This document shows positions 8,200-18,659 of a stretch of 64,000 bases of DNA, one piece after another; position 1 is the stretch's first letter, and each line of letters opens with the position of its first letter. Under the pieces are notes generated by a model. The model was not told where the DNA came from. It did not search any database and saw only the letters and a program-made list of their open reading frames with translations. A program made the position numbers and the translations under genes. This stretch comes from Paenibacillus urinalis (GTDB lineage Bacteria; Bacillota; Bacilli; Paenibacillales; Paenibacillaceae): the NCBI RefSeq assembly GCF_028747985.1, contig NZ_CP118108.1, positions 1,927,501-1,991,500 of the forward strand. The letters run 5' to 3'.

Positions 8200-9600
8200 C
8201 TACATGAGTAGAATCGCAACAATGGTTGCAGCGGTCAGTCCGCTAATAACAGGAATTAAATTACGTCTTGCAAGCTCAAATGGGCTGACGTTGCAGATCG
8301 CAGCAGCAGGAATCAGTGCCCATGGAATCAGCGTACCTCCGCCAATCCATATGGCAGCAATCTGACCAAGTGCCGTGAGCATAGGAGTCGAGCCAATGGA
8401 TGCAGAGAACATCTGAGCAATCGAGCCAACAAGGGATATACCGGAGAATCCAGATCCATCCATCCCCGTTATTGCCCCGACAACAGTCATGCTGATCGCC
8501 CCGACCACTTCATTCAGCGGGACCGTATGTGCGAGTGCGAGGCCCAGGTCATTCACGATCCCATGCGAACCTTCAGGCAGGGGGTTAGAGAATAATGCGG
8601 TGAGAGCCGCGTCCCCCAGATAGAAGAAGGCAGCAATAGGTATTACAGGACCAAACACCTTGAAGCCAAACTGAAATCCTTTGATCAAATAATCTGTCGT
8701 TTCCTCGAGCCCTTTATTTCGGTGGGCAACCATCGTTACCAGGATCAGGATTACAATAGCTGTACCACCGATGAGGGCTGTTGCATCTCCACCTTGCAGG
8801 TTCAGCAGGTACATGGCCGCTAGATCAAGCACAAAGAGTAATGGAATGGTATAAGCAATAATCCGTTTGGTCCGTAGTGGAATTTGGATGTCATTGGAGG
8901 GGGACAGATCAGAAGGTGAGGCTGGTTGAGAAACGGCTGATTCCTTGTTGATGGTACCGCGGCGCATATCTCTGCGGAGCATGATGTAGGCTGTGAGGGT
9001 AGCAACGAGGCCTGTCGTGATAACTAGAGGGATACTGGCGGTTACAACATCAGAGACCGGAATTCCTGCAGCGTCTGCCGTTAATTTGGGTGCGCCCTGG
9101 ATTACATAGTCACCTGACAAAGCAATACCGTGTCCAAACAAATTCATCGCCATGGCTGTGCCAATCGCTGGAAGGCCGACTCTTCCCGCTACGGGAAGCA
9201 TGACAGCTCCGATAAGGGCGACGCCGGGAGACGGCCAGAAGAAGAAGGAAACAATCATCATAATAATGCCGATTCCCCAAAAGGCGTGAGCGGGTGTCCT
9301 CAGCAGCTTGGTTAAAGGAGCAACCATAATTTCATTGATTCCGGTGCGGATGAGCACTCGGCTCATGGCTACAACGATCGAAATGATGAATATGGTGCTG
9401 ATCAGTTCCTTCGCAGCATAGATGAAGCTTCCGAAGATCCCGGAGACGGAGGTCACGATGCTGTCCGATGCAAGGAAACCCAAGGCTATAATACCCAAAA
9501 TACAGATGACACTCGTATCCCGTCTGCGTATTAATAGGATCATAATAAAGATAATGAACGATAAATAGACGTAATGGAGCGGTAATAGATGAATGTCCAT
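8200..9600 (-). CDS. ion-transporter-superfamily permease, YhfA/DcuC-like
   Basis: This 466-aa integral membrane protein has about 12 hydrophobic segments in two halves joined by a hydrophilic linker (about 215-240). Repeated Gly/Pro-rich re-entrant stretches such as FFWPSPGVALIGAVMLP and GAITGMDGSGFSGISLVG are typical of CitM/Dcu-type carriers. It probably moves an organic anion or amino acid with a cation. It is divergent from rocD by about 150 bases, so a link to arginine/ornithine use is possible but not shown. Confidence 0.75.
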   Translation of the reverse strand: MDIHLLPLHYVYLSFIIFIMILLIRRRDTSVICILGIIALGFLASDSIVTSVSGIFGSFIYAAKELISTIFIISIVVAMSRVLIRTGINEIMVAPLTKLLRTPAHAFWGIGIIMMIVSFFFWPSPGVALIGAVMLPVAGRVGLPAIGTAMAMNLFGHGIALSGDYVIQGAPKLTADAAGIPVSDVVTASIPLVITTGLVATLTAYIMLRRDMRRGTINKESAVSQPASPSDLSPSNDIQIPLRTKRIIAYTIPLLFVLDLAAMYLLNLQGGDATALIGGTAIVILILVTMVAHRNKGLEETTDYLIKGFQFGFKVFGPVIPIAAFFYLGDAALTALFSNPLPEGSHGIVNDLGLALAHTVPLNEVVGAISMTVVGAITGMDGSGFSGISLVGSIAQMFSASIGSTPMLTALGQIAAIWIGGGTLIPWALIPAAAICNVSPFELARRNLIPVISGLTAATIVAILLM

Positions 9601-9747
9601 AATGCTTCACCCTCTCGTGCTATACCAAGTATGCTTGTGCTGTATCGTATGCTGCAGCCAAGGTGGGTGTTCTCCTACTTTTTCTAACGGCATAGAATGT
9701 AAGGTCACAAATAACGAGTGCACACAGGGAAACGAGGGGTTAGTCTA

Positions 9748-10941
9748 ATGAAGTTTTCTTCACAAGAAATCATGAACAAGACGGAACGGTTTGGAGCCCA
9801 TAACTATCATCCACTGCCCATAGTTATTCAACAAGCAGAGGGGGTATGGGTCACAGATCCCGATGGGCATCGCTATATGGATATGCTGAGTGGATATTCG
9901 GCATTGAACCAGGGACATCGTCACCCGCGCATCATAGCTGCTCTGAAACAGCAAGCCGATGAAGTCACTCTTACATCACGGGCGTTCTATAATGCGCCTT
10001 TGGCAGAGCTTATGGAGCTATTAAGCGGATTTACGGGGAAGCAAATGGTCTTACCGATGAATACAGGAGCAGAGGCGGTCGAAACGGCTGTCAAGGCAGC
10101 AAGACGCTGGGGATATGAAGTGAAGGGGATCTCTTATAATCAGGCAGAGATTATTGTCTGCGAAGGGAATTTTCATGGCAGAACGACGACGATCACCTCC
10201 TTTTCCTCCGATCCTTATTATCAAAAAGACTTTGGACCATTTACACCGGGATTCCGGATCATACCTTATGGTGACATGACTGCTTTAACGTCTGCCATCA
10301 ATCAGAACACGGCTGCGTTCTTGGTTGAACCTATTCAAGGGGAAGCTGGAATCCAGATCCCTCCAGAAGGCTATCTGACAGAGGTTCGCAGGCTGTGCAG
10401 TGAGCAGAACGTGCTTCTCATGGCAGATGAAATACAGACCGGATTCGGAAGAACCGGGCGAAGATTTGCCTGCGATTGGGAGCAGGTCGTCCCGGATATT
10501 TACATTATGGGAAAGGCGCTTGGCGGAGGTGTGCTGCCTGTATCGGCTGTAGCGGCGGATGAATCGATTCTTGGATTATTTGAACCTGGTTCGCATGGTT
10601 CAACCTTCGGAGGAAATCCGCTTGCGAGCAGGGTTGCTATAGAAGCACTTAAGGTAACAGAAGACGAGAAGCTCGCGGACCGTTCTTTTGTACTTGGAAA
10701 TCGAATGCTGCACAGGTTGAAGCAGATCACGTCCAAAGATATTAAAGAGGTAAGGGGAAGAGGGCTGTTCATTGGAATTGAACTAAGAACACCTGCGCGG
10801 CCCTATTGTGAGAGGTTAATGCAGCAAGGACTGCTCTGCAAGGAAACACATGATACCGTCATTCGGTTTGCCCCACCGCTGATCATTACGGATCAAGAAC
10901 TGGAATGGGCGATCCAGCGAATAGAGCAAGTGTTTACGTAA
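9748..10941 (+). CDS. rocD: ornithine aminotransferase (RocD-like)
   Basis: This PLP enzyme converts ornithine and 2-oxoglutarate to glutamate semialdehyde and glutamate. The start was moved to ATG 9748, eight bases behind GAGGGG, giving 397 aa. Class-III aminotransferase motifs are present: [19 protein letters not shown], the cofactor-binding [14 protein letters not shown] (about 223-236), and the PLP lysine in MGKALGGG. The N-terminal YHPLPIV and GYSALNQGH favour ornithine aminotransferase over acetylornithine enzymes. No other roc genes are next to it. The divergent permease is the only neighbour that could be linked. Confidence 0.9.
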   Translation: MKFSSQEIMNKTERFGAHNYHPLPIVIQQAEGVWVTDPDGHRYMDMLSGYSALNQGHRHPRIIAALKQQADEVTLTSRAFYNAPLAELMELLSGFTGKQMVLPMNTGAEAVETAVKAARRWGYEVKGISYNQAEIIVCEGNFHGRTTTITSFSSDPYYQKDFGPFTPGFRIIPYGDMTALTSAINQNTAAFLVEPIQGEAGIQIPPEGYLTEVRRLCSEQNVLLMADEIQTGFGRTGRRFACDWEQVVPDIYIMGKALGGGVLPVSAVAADESILGLFEPGSHGSTFGGNPLASRVAIEALKVTEDEKLADRSFVLGNRMLHRLKQITSKDIKEVRGRGLFIGIELRTPARPYCERLMQQGLLCKETHDTVIRFAPPLIITDQELEWAIQRIEQVFT

Positions 10942-11087
10942 TATTTGTGATGGTTAACTGACATGATATGACCCATAATGACAGCATGGAGAATCATACA
11001 GAATAATGACGGCTCGCTGTTTATATCTAGTATTACGGTTCGACAAACGTGTTTCGGGTATTCCGGGAAGTTTATATATTCTTCGAC

Positions 11088-12281
11088 TCATTTAACCTTT
11101 TTCTGCGGTGATCTGCTCATATTCTCCTTCGAGAATTCAGCAATGACCTGATCGTAGCTGCTGAGCAGATGATCCAATATTGGAATCCAGGAACGATTCA
11201 GACTGTACTCTCTCCCTGCTTCCCCTAATCTCTTGCTTATATCAGGATGATCATAGAGATGGATGATTGCGTTTACCATCGAAGCAGGCTCTTCCGGCGG
11301 GCACAGTATGCCCGTCTTTTCATGCTGAATGATGTCTAGAACTCCGCCTGCACCGGCTGCAATAACAGGGAGACCGCTAGCCATTGCTTCAAGAATGACG
11401 TTGCCAAACGTCTCCGTAGATGAAGGAAAAACGAATAAATCAGACATGGTGTAGATATCTTGAAGCTCATTTCCTCGCAAATATCCCAGCCACTGGATGT
11501 GCTCCTCTGAAAGGTTGTGGGGTATTGAGGGGGAGAGTCCATACAGGGGACCATCTCCTGCAATGAGGAGGCGGGACTTATCCAGGATACGGGAGGGCAG
11601 AGAAGCGAAGCTGTTGATTAAGTGTTCGATATTTTTCTCGGGAGCCAGTCGTCCGACATACAGCATATAGGTCAGCTCCGGATCCAATCCACGGTTACGA
11701 AGAAGACTTGCTCGTTCCTCAGCAGACACCGCTGGACGAAACTGCTGCGCATCAATTCCTCTGCTCCAAATTTCTACATGCTTCATTCCTTTTTCCTCAA
11801 GCTTGAGCTTCGTGGACTCCGAAGGGGCATAGATTCGTTCACAGTTCCGATGAAACCACTGCATATACTTCCACAGCGCTTGCTCCATCCAAGCTAACTT
11901 GTAGTGCTTCAAATATTGATCAAAGTGGGTATGGTAGGATGCCACTAGAGGTATACCGTGCTTGGCAGCATATCCTGCTCCGAGCAGACCTATAGCGGCA
12001 GGAGTAGCGACATGAATCAGTGTGGGCTGAAAATTGTGGAGAATTCGCTCTGTTCGCATACGACCGGGCAGAGCCAGCTTACATTCTGGATAAAAAATCA
12101 GCGGAAGACTGAAGAATCGCTCGACATGACCGCCATCTGTCTTCACGAGGCTGCCATGCTGTGGAGCGAACACAAGAACAGGGATCGAGCGTGCTCGTAA
12201 ATATTCAACCCATCTGCCAAGTGTATTTGCCACTCCGTTGACCTCGGGTAAAAATGTGTCCGTAAATATAGCAATCCGCAT
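11088..12281 (-). CDS. GT4-family glycosyltransferase
   Basis: This 397-aa GT-B enzyme was started at ATG 12281 because GGGAGG lies nine bases upstream. The N-terminal IAIFTDTFLPEVNGVANTL is typical of GT4 enzymes that mannosylate or glucosylate lipids. The C-terminal half has the donor-site block SSTETFGNVILEAMASGLPVIAA (the E-x7-E motif) and the VGRLAPEKN loop. It transfers a sugar from a nucleotide donor to a lipid or glycan at the cytoplasmic membrane face. The donor and acceptor cannot be told. It is monocistronic and divergent from the YesM-like kinase. Confidence 0.85.
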   Translation of the reverse strand: MRIAIFTDTFLPEVNGVANTLGRWVEYLRARSIPVLVFAPQHGSLVKTDGGHVERFFSLPLIFYPECKLALPGRMRTERILHNFQPTLIHVATPAAIGLLGAGYAAKHGIPLVASYHTHFDQYLKHYKLAWMEQALWKYMQWFHRNCERIYAPSESTKLKLEEKGMKHVEIWSRGIDAQQFRPAVSAEERASLLRNRGLDPELTYMLYVGRLAPEKNIEHLINSFASLPSRILDKSRLLIAGDGPLYGLSPSIPHNLSEEHIQWLGYLRGNELQDIYTMSDLFVFPSSTETFGNVILEAMASGLPVIAAGAGGVLDIIQHEKTGILCPPEEPASMVNAIIHLYDHPDISKRLGEAGREYSLNRSWIPILDHLLSSYDQVIAEFSKENMSRSPQKKVK

Positions 12282-12411
12282 CTCGATCCGCCTCCCAATC
12301 ATTATTCCTATATATCGTACAGTGGGATCCAGCGGGATATGTCTGTTCTCGGGCGTTTTAACACAAATCGCGATAAAGCAGAGTCAAGTTAATTTTGATT
12401 TAATTTTCCAC

Positions 12412-12427
12412 ATAAAACGCTTACAAT
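12412..12427 (+). promoter_or_regulatory. cre-like site overlapping the kinase -10 region
   Basis: ATAAAACGCTTACA (12412-12425) matches 12 of 14 positions of the CcpA cre consensus TGWAANCGNTNWCA, and overlaps a TACAAT -10 candidate (12422-12427). No good -35 is visible. This would place the sugar-sensing operon under catabolite repression, which is inference. Confidence 0.4.
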
Positions 12428-12466
12428 AGTCACATCGACATCATTCTATGAGGTGTATATTCTACT

Positions 12467-14236
12467 ATGATCAGATATTCCTTGTTTACGAAGATTGTAT
12501 TGCTGATTATTATCATGCTTATTCCTGTCGTGTTTCTGTACAGCTATTCCAACAAAATGGCAACCGATACCGTCGTCAGTGAGCTGAACAAATCCAGCAG
12601 TAATCAGCTTGCCTTTTTTCAAAGTCAGGTTAATACGAGTATTGAAGAGTTATCTTCCTGGACGAATCTGCTAATCCATGATCCCGACATTGAGAGCTTC
12701 AAAGATATTTATATGGACAGCGATTATTTGAATTTAGACCTCATTAATCAGGTCAAACGGGTACAGAACAAGCTGAGTATTCAGGAGAGCTCGTCCAATT
12801 GGCGAAGCAGTCTTACTTTTTATTCCCCCTCTATGGAGAGGATGATTACGGAAGGCAATGCCAGGCGGTACGATTCGGACGAGCTGAGAGAAGAGATTAA
12901 GCCAGGGTGGCAGGTAGAGAAGGTGCAGCGGCTCAACAGTGAGCAGTATCTTTTTTCCTGGTACACGGTTTCTCCCTATTCGGTTCAGGATCCTGCGAAG
13001 GCAAACAGTATCGTTAAGATCGAATTTGACAGCACGAATATACAGGATATGCTGGACAAGTTTAAGAGTAATGGAAGAAGAGATCCCTTCTATTACAAAC
13101 CGGGCACCGGTGTTATCTATAACCGAACGCAGGATATTGCACAGAGTGCCAAGCTTCTCACTCAGCTGAAATTTCCCGAGATGAATGATGTCGATTACCG
13201 GACGGTAGAGGTGGATGGTCACATCTATAGTGTGCACACGGTATTATCCCAAGCTACAGGATGGTACCTGGTGGATTATATCCCTCTAACGGATGTGCTT
13301 GCACCGATCGAGAAGTCCAATCAGTTATTCTACGGGGCCGTAGGGAGTCTATTGCTTATGAGCTTCTTGGCTGCTTACTTGCTGTACGTACAGGTCCAAA
13401 TTCCCGTTAAAGGACTGATTCGCGGGTTTCAGCGGCTGAAGATGGGGGACTATTCGGTGCGAGTGGTACCCAAGGGAAGGAATGAATTCAGCTTCCTGTC
13501 AGAACGCTTCAATTCCATGGTGGAGCAGATCCAGGAGCTGTTTGAGAATGTATATCTGGAGCAAATTCAAGTAAAAGAAGCTAGGCTGAAGCAGCTGCAG
13601 TCTCAGATTAATCCCCATTTCTTTTATAACTGCTTCTCCTTCATTACAAGTATGGCCAAGCTCGGTAAGATGGACGCAGTTGTAGCCATGTCTCATAATC
13701 TATCCCGTTATTATCGGTATACCACCCGGCAGGAGAAGGAGCTGGTCACTCTAAAGGAAGAGATGGATTTTGTAGTCGCATATCTCAAGATACAGAAGAT
13801 GCGCATGAATCGCATTGACTATGTGATCGAGATTCCAGACGAGCTGCTGGATCAGACCATTCCACCATTAGTGATTCAGCCGCTTGTAGAGAATGCTGTC
13901 ATTCACGGCATTGAACGGTCCCCGGATGCCGGGTTTATACGCATCGGGGCTTGTCAGGATCCGAACGGAATGATGCGAATTGTAGTTGAGGATGACGGGC
14001 TCGGTATTTCTGAGAGCAGACTTCAGGATTTGAGGGAACGCCTGACGAAGCCGATGGATGAGAACTCGGGCTGCGGATTGTGGAATGTAAATCAACGAAT
14101 GCAGTTAAGGTACGGAGACAGCAGTTATTTGTCCGTTGATACATCCGCGATGGGCGGGTTCAGGGCAAGCATTCAATGGGAGAATACGAGTAGATATGAA
14201 AGGAACGATCATAATGATGGACATCTTGTTGGTTGA
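12467..14236 (+). CDS. YesM-like membrane sensor histidine kinase
   Basis: This 589-aa kinase has a first membrane helix at about 9-28, an extracytoplasmic sensor domain to about 285, a second helix at about 286-307, and HAMP. The His_kinase (PF06580) block SQINPHFFYN follows, with phospho-acceptor H384. The HATPase part has PLVENAVIHGIE (about 466-477), EDDGLGI and GCGLWNVNQR. YesM-type kinases sense extracellular sugars, often via a binding protein. Its end overlaps the start of the YesN-like regulator, so translation is probably coupled. The binding-protein and permease genes downstream make an oligosaccharide signal likely. Confidence 0.92.
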   Translation: MIRYSLFTKIVLLIIIMLIPVVFLYSYSNKMATDTVVSELNKSSSNQLAFFQSQVNTSIEELSSWTNLLIHDPDIESFKDIYMDSDYLNLDLINQVKRVQNKLSIQESSSNWRSSLTFYSPSMERMITEGNARRYDSDELREEIKPGWQVEKVQRLNSEQYLFSWYTVSPYSVQDPAKANSIVKIEFDSTNIQDMLDKFKSNGRRDPFYYKPGTGVIYNRTQDIAQSAKLLTQLKFPEMNDVDYRTVEVDGHIYSVHTVLSQATGWYLVDYIPLTDVLAPIEKSNQLFYGAVGSLLLMSFLAAYLLYVQVQIPVKGLIRGFQRLKMGDYSVRVVPKGRNEFSFLSERFNSMVEQIQELFENVYLEQIQVKEARLKQLQSQINPHFFYNCFSFITSMAKLGKMDAVVAMSHNLSRYYRYTTRQEKELVTLKEEMDFVVAYLKIQKMRMNRIDYVIEIPDELLDQTIPPLVIQPLVENAVIHGIERSPDAGFIRIGACQDPNGMMRIVVEDDGLGISESRLQDLRERLTKPMDENSGCGLWNVNQRMQLRYGDSSYLSVDTSAMGGFRASIQWENTSRYERNDHNDGHLVG

Positions 14237-15845
14237 TGATGAAAGCTATGTTACGGAGAGTCTGGAGGCAACCATTCCATGGGAGGAGATGGGCATCAGG
14301 CATGTGTATAGAACAGATTCGGCGGCAGGAGCACTTCAGTTGCTGCAAAGCCATCCCGTAGATATATTGGTGACAGACATTCGAATGCCTGGAATGGATG
14401 GTCTTGAGCTGATTGAGAAGGCGAGTGAGAGATGGCCGGAAATACGATCTATTCTTCTTACAGGATACAGTGACTTTCAATATGCCAAAAAAGCGATTCA
14501 ATTACAGGCTCAAGATTACATACTTAAGCCAGTAGATGATGAGGAATTTATAAAAAGTGTGAATCAGACAGTTGAGGCTATCAAAGAAAGAGAAAAGGAA
14601 ACGGATAAATACCATCAGCTCATGTATCAGCGCAAATCGGATTATGTCCTGCTTCGGGAAAATATGCTGCAGGGCCTGCTGCTCGGGACACCACATACCT
14701 TGTCGCGGGTCAAGCAGCAGCTGCAGGATTATGAAATACCTCTGCAGACAGATGTTGAGTCCATCATGATCCTGGTTCAGCTGAATCAAGGATTTATGGA
14801 TCTGGATCCCAAATCCCGGGTGCTTATTGAATATGCGATCGGTAACATATCAGAAGAGATACTCGGCATGAATTATAAAGTATGGCAGGGAAGAACACCT
14901 CATCACTGCTTGGCTGTACTCATTCAGACAGATAATACCTCCGGCTTAGAGATGGAGATGGAAGATAAAGACCGAAGACAGCTTCATTCGCTTCTAAGGA
15001 CTTTTCAAGAGAATGTCAGGCAGTACTTACACGGAGATGTATCCGTTATTATAAGCTCCAGCTTCCAGTTTCCGAATGATACCAGCACGGTCTATCACCA
15101 CATGCTAAATTCGATGTACCTGGCCAGCACGGATGAAGGAGCAGCGGTTCTGTATTCTCCTCAGGATGAGTCTAGATCTCTTTCAGGCGCTTCCAAAGAA
15201 GTGTTTAGCCTGCTGTACAAGCCGCCTGTCCTTCAGCAGCTGATTGAGCTTGGGCAATGGGAGTCTGTACGGGAGAAGCTGTCCGAAGTATTTGATGTTA
15301 TCGATCGCTATCCCGTTTCCAGAGAGCATATGTATGAAATTTATCTGGCGATCATAAACGCCTGCTTGTATATCACACACCGGACTGAATTTCGGATCAG
15401 CGAGCTGGATGTACATGGCATGGAGCCCCATCATGTGGAGAGGCTGATTCAGTATCCGGCAGAGCTTCGAAATTATACGTATCGAATTCTTGATAAGCTG
15501 GAAGAGCAGCAGCAGGAAAAGCCACCGTCCAAGGGACATATTGTCAAGCAAGTCAAGGATCTGGTCGCATCCGAATATGGCTATGAGCTGACCGTAAAGA
15601 TTATAGCAGACCGGGTCTTTCTGCATCCGGTGTATTTGTCCAAAGTATTTAAGGCAGAGACGGGCGAAGGCTTAAGTGAATACTTGATTCGAATTCGACT
15701 GGAGAAGGCGCTGTACCTGCTGAAGCACACGAACAAGAAAATTTACGAGATCACTTCTGAACTCGGATACCAGAATCCGCAGTACTTCAGCAAATTGTTT
15801 AAAAAGCATTTTGGCATGTCACCAAACGAATTTCGGGAGCAATAA
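14214..15845 (+). CDS. YesN-like response regulator with AraC output
   Basis: This 543-aa regulator has an N-terminal REC domain (acidic D8/D9, phospho-acceptor D55 in VTDIRMPG, T83, K105), a long middle region, and a C-terminal AraC-type double HTH (about 440-543). The start is ATG 14214, nine bases after AAAGGA; ATG 14196 is the alternative. Both lie inside the end of the kinase gene. It should activate the binding-protein/permease/GH42 genes downstream when phosphorylated by the kinase. Confidence 0.92.
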   Translation: MMDILLVDDESYVTESLEATIPWEEMGIRHVYRTDSAAGALQLLQSHPVDILVTDIRMPGMDGLELIEKASERWPEIRSILLTGYSDFQYAKKAIQLQAQDYILKPVDDEEFIKSVNQTVEAIKEREKETDKYHQLMYQRKSDYVLLRENMLQGLLLGTPHTLSRVKQQLQDYEIPLQTDVESIMILVQLNQGFMDLDPKSRVLIEYAIGNISEEILGMNYKVWQGRTPHHCLAVLIQTDNTSGLEMEMEDKDRRQLHSLLRTFQENVRQYLHGDVSVIISSSFQFPNDTSTVYHHMLNSMYLASTDEGAAVLYSPQDESRSLSGASKEVFSLLYKPPVLQQLIELGQWESVREKLSEVFDVIDRYPVSREHMYEIYLAIINACLYITHRTEFRISELDVHGMEPHHVERLIQYPAELRNYTYRILDKLEEQQQEKPPSKGHIVKQVKDLVASEYGYELTVKIIADRVFLHPVYLSKVFKAETGEGLSEYLIRIRLEKALYLLKHTNKKIYEITSELGYQNPQYFSKLFKKHFGMSPNEFREQ

Positions 15846-15948
15846 GTTGAAAAAGGTGCAGAAACCTTAATTTAGTATCATAGGAAAAAAGACCGACACC
15901 ACTCATAATAAAAAGGGTAAGGAACAAGTTCTTTAAGGGGGAACTCAA

Positions 15949-17637
15949 ATGGGGTTTAGATGGAAAAGATCAACGCTTTCAGTTCTGGCAGTGACCATGG
16001 CAGCGAGTGTCGGTCTCATGGGCTGTTCCGGGCGGGGAGCGGAGAGCACAAGCGACAGCGCAACAGCGCCGGTCAGTACTGAAAACGTATACAAAGAAAA
16101 GTATGATCCGGAAGTAACGATATCCACCGTGTGGGGGATTGATCCCGCGGTGACGTTCAAGAACGGGGAAACCATTGAGAACAGCGTAGCAACCAAATGG
16201 GCAAAGGAGCAGTTCGGAATCAATATTAATTCACTCTGGTCTGTAACCGATACGAACGGTGCCTTTGCTACGAAAGTGAGATTGTCTATGTCTTCAAGAC
16301 AGGACATGCCAGATATATTAACGATTGGTGCAGATCAGACACAGCTCGTTCAAGACTTGATTGAGTCTGGAATCTATGGCGAGGTCGGCGAGCTGTTCGA
16401 CAAGTATGCTTCCGATACATGGAAGGAAGCAATGAATATCGATCCTACCGTTTGGAATGCATATACGCGTGACGGCAAGAAGATGGGAATTCCGGTTCTT
16501 GATTACGCTTATAACAATGACTATCTCCTGTGGATCAGACAGGATTGGCTCGACAAGCTGAACTTGAAGGCTCCGACAACGATTGATGAGCTGGAAGCGG
16601 TGATGGAAGCCTTCAAGAACAATAACCCAAGCGGACTGTCTCCGGATAAGGTAACACCGCTTAGTATCGGAATCAAAAATTCGATGAATACATGGATGGC
16701 TGATCCATCCTGGATCTTTGGTGCCTACGGTACTCTTCCGCAGCAATGGAATATAGGTGAAGACGGCAAGCTGGAATACGGCTCTGTGCATCCAGGAATG
16801 AAGCAGGGTCTTCAGAAGCTGAGCGAGTGGTTTGATAAAGGCTATATACCTCAAGAGGTTGCGCTATGGGATGAGAACAAGACGGCGGAGCCTGCCGTAG
16901 CCGGTACAGCAGGAATCATTCCAGGTCCTTACTGGATGAGCGGGTGGCCGCTGGTGGATACAGTCAAGAACGACCCAGAAGCCGTATGGAAGCCTTATCC
17001 GATTCCTGCGGGTGAAGACGGAACTGCAATGCGTCATGGAACTCATTTCTCAAACGGAGTAACGCTGATTAAGAAAGATATGGAGCATCCAGAGGCTTTC
17101 TTCACGTATCAGAATTATTTGTTTGACAATTTTGCAGATCCAGCTGCCGGCAGTGAGCATGATTTTGGCTTGTTTGAAGGGTATGACTATCAACTGGACG
17201 CAGACGGTAATCAGGTGAGGTACGATGAGATTGAAGGCGGATATGTCAATGTACTTCGTTACCTGCTCGTCAGAGACGGAGCGAGAATACCGGACGCACA
17301 GATGAAGGCACTTCTTAATTTGGCGGATGGTAAAGAAGCCGAAACAAGACTTGAGCGCGAGGTAAAAGCGAACTATGGACTGGAAACACCGGAAGCAGCC
17401 AAGGTGCTGATGTCTCAAGAGGATATTTCCTATAAGGATATGTTCACGGGTCCTCCGACAGAAACGATGAAATCCAAGCTCGACTACCTCAACAAAATTG
17501 AAAATCAAACGTTTAACGAAATCATATATGGCAACAAGCCTGTCGATGCATTTGATACTTTCGTTGAAACTTGGAAATCCGGCGGAGGAGATCAGATTAC
17601 CCAGGAAGTGAATGAATGGTATGACAGCGTAAAATAA
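15949..17637 (+). CDS. LplA-like sugar-binding lipoprotein of an ABC importer
   Basis: This 562-aa protein has a lipoprotein signal peptide ending in LMGC, so C26 is the lipidated residue. The mature part is a family-1-type solute-binding protein like LplA of the CUT1 group, rich in Trp and acidic residues. It would bind an oligosaccharide outside the cell and deliver it to the two permeases. The RBS AAGGGGG lies eight bases before the ATG. A hairpin directly after the stop probably keeps its transcript more abundant than the permeases. Confidence 0.92.
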   Translation: MGFRWKRSTLSVLAVTMAASVGLMGCSGRGAESTSDSATAPVSTENVYKEKYDPEVTISTVWGIDPAVTFKNGETIENSVATKWAKEQFGININSLWSVTDTNGAFATKVRLSMSSRQDMPDILTIGADQTQLVQDLIESGIYGEVGELFDKYASDTWKEAMNIDPTVWNAYTRDGKKMGIPVLDYAYNNDYLLWIRQDWLDKLNLKAPTTIDELEAVMEAFKNNNPSGLSPDKVTPLSIGIKNSMNTWMADPSWIFGAYGTLPQQWNIGEDGKLEYGSVHPGMKQGLQKLSEWFDKGYIPQEVALWDENKTAEPAVAGTAGIIPGPYWMSGWPLVDTVKNDPEAVWKPYPIPAGEDGTAMRHGTHFSNGVTLIKKDMEHPEAFFTYQNYLFDNFADPAAGSEHDFGLFEGYDYQLDADGNQVRYDEIEGGYVNVLRYLLVRDGARIPDAQMKALLNLADGKEAETRLEREVKANYGLETPEAAKVLMSQEDISYKDMFTGPPTETMKSKLDYLNKIENQTFNEIIYGNKPVDAFDTFVETWKSGGGDQITQEVNEWYDSVK

Positions 17638-17651
17638 AGCGTGTGAAATGG

Positions 17652-17682
17652 AAGCAGCATGCAATCATGTATGCTGCTTTTC
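17652..17682 (+). terminator. intercistronic attenuator hairpin
   Basis: AAGCAGCAT (17652-17660) pairs with ATGCTGCTT (17671-17679), followed by a short T-rich tail. It sits between the binding-protein gene and the permease genes, a common place for partial termination. Confidence 0.65.
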
Positions 17683-17737
17683 TATACCTTATTTCTAGAG
17701 AAAGAGTCATTTTTAAATGTAAATAGGAGGGACTTGG

Positions 17738-18628
17738 ATGAGAACATTCAAAAAAACATGGCCATTTCATATCATGCTGCTGCCCGCCATGGTATTTCTA
17801 TTCCTGTTCAGTTATCTGCCCATGTCCGGAATTGTCATGGCATTCCAGGATTATAAACCGTGGCTCGGAATTGCTGGCTCCGAATGGGTTGGGCTGGATA
17901 ATTTCCGATACCTGTTTGAACGGGAAGACAGTATGCAGGTCATTTGGAACACGGTAATTATTGCTGTAGCCAAGATGATCTTCAATCTGCTTGTACCGTT
18001 CGTATTTGCCATACTGCTTAACGAAGTCCGGAAAGTAGGACTTCAGCGCTCAATCCAGACATTAGTCTACTTGCCACACTTCCTGTCATGGGTCATTCTT
18101 GGCGGCATCCTGGTGGATCTGCTCGCTCCCGCAGGACTCTTCAATCGAGTTCTGGGCAGCTTCGGCGTTGATCCGATCCTGTTTCTCGGAGATAACAACT
18201 GGTTTCGATTGACGGTTATCATCTCTGATGTATGGAAGGAGTTCGGATACAACACGATTATTTTCCTGGCAGCGCTGGCGGGAATTAACCCTGCACTCTA
18301 TGAAGCGGCTGAGATGGACGGCGCAAGCCGTTGGAAGCAGACGATCCATATTACTGTACCTTCACTAATACCAATCACCGTTGTTGTCGGTACCCTTGCA
18401 CTTGGGAACGTCCTGAATGCGGGCTTCGACCAAATCTTCAACCTATACAATCCCCTCGTATATGAAACGGGCGATATTATCGATACCTTTGTGTACAGAA
18501 CCGCGATACTTAATGGAGAGATGGGCTTTGGTACTGCGATTGGACTGTTTAAATCGGTCATCAGTATGGTGCTGATTCTCATATCTTACAGGCTAGCCTA
18601 CAAGTGGGCCGGTTATCGTATTTTCTAG
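17738..18628 (+). CDS. ABC sugar permease, LplB-like
   Basis: This 296-aa inner-membrane permease has six predicted helices. The cytoplasmic EAA loop reads EAAEMDGASRWKQTIHITVPSL (about 187-208) and contacts the ATPase. The start follows AGGAGGG. It pairs with the next gene to form the channel of a CUT1 importer. No ATPase is encoded here, so a shared MsmX-type ATPase elsewhere is expected. Confidence 0.92.
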   Translation: MRTFKKTWPFHIMLLPAMVFLFLFSYLPMSGIVMAFQDYKPWLGIAGSEWVGLDNFRYLFEREDSMQVIWNTVIIAVAKMIFNLLVPFVFAILLNEVRKVGLQRSIQTLVYLPHFLSWVILGGILVDLLAPAGLFNRVLGSFGVDPILFLGDNNWFRLTVIISDVWKEFGYNTIIFLAALAGINPALYEAAEMDGASRWKQTIHITVPSLIPITVVVGTLALGNVLNAGFDQIFNLYNPLVYETGDIIDTFVYRTAILNGEMGFGTAIGLFKSVISMVLILISYRLAYKWAGYRIF

Positions 18629-18659
18629 ATTATATGTACCTGAGAGGGAGGGAGAAACC

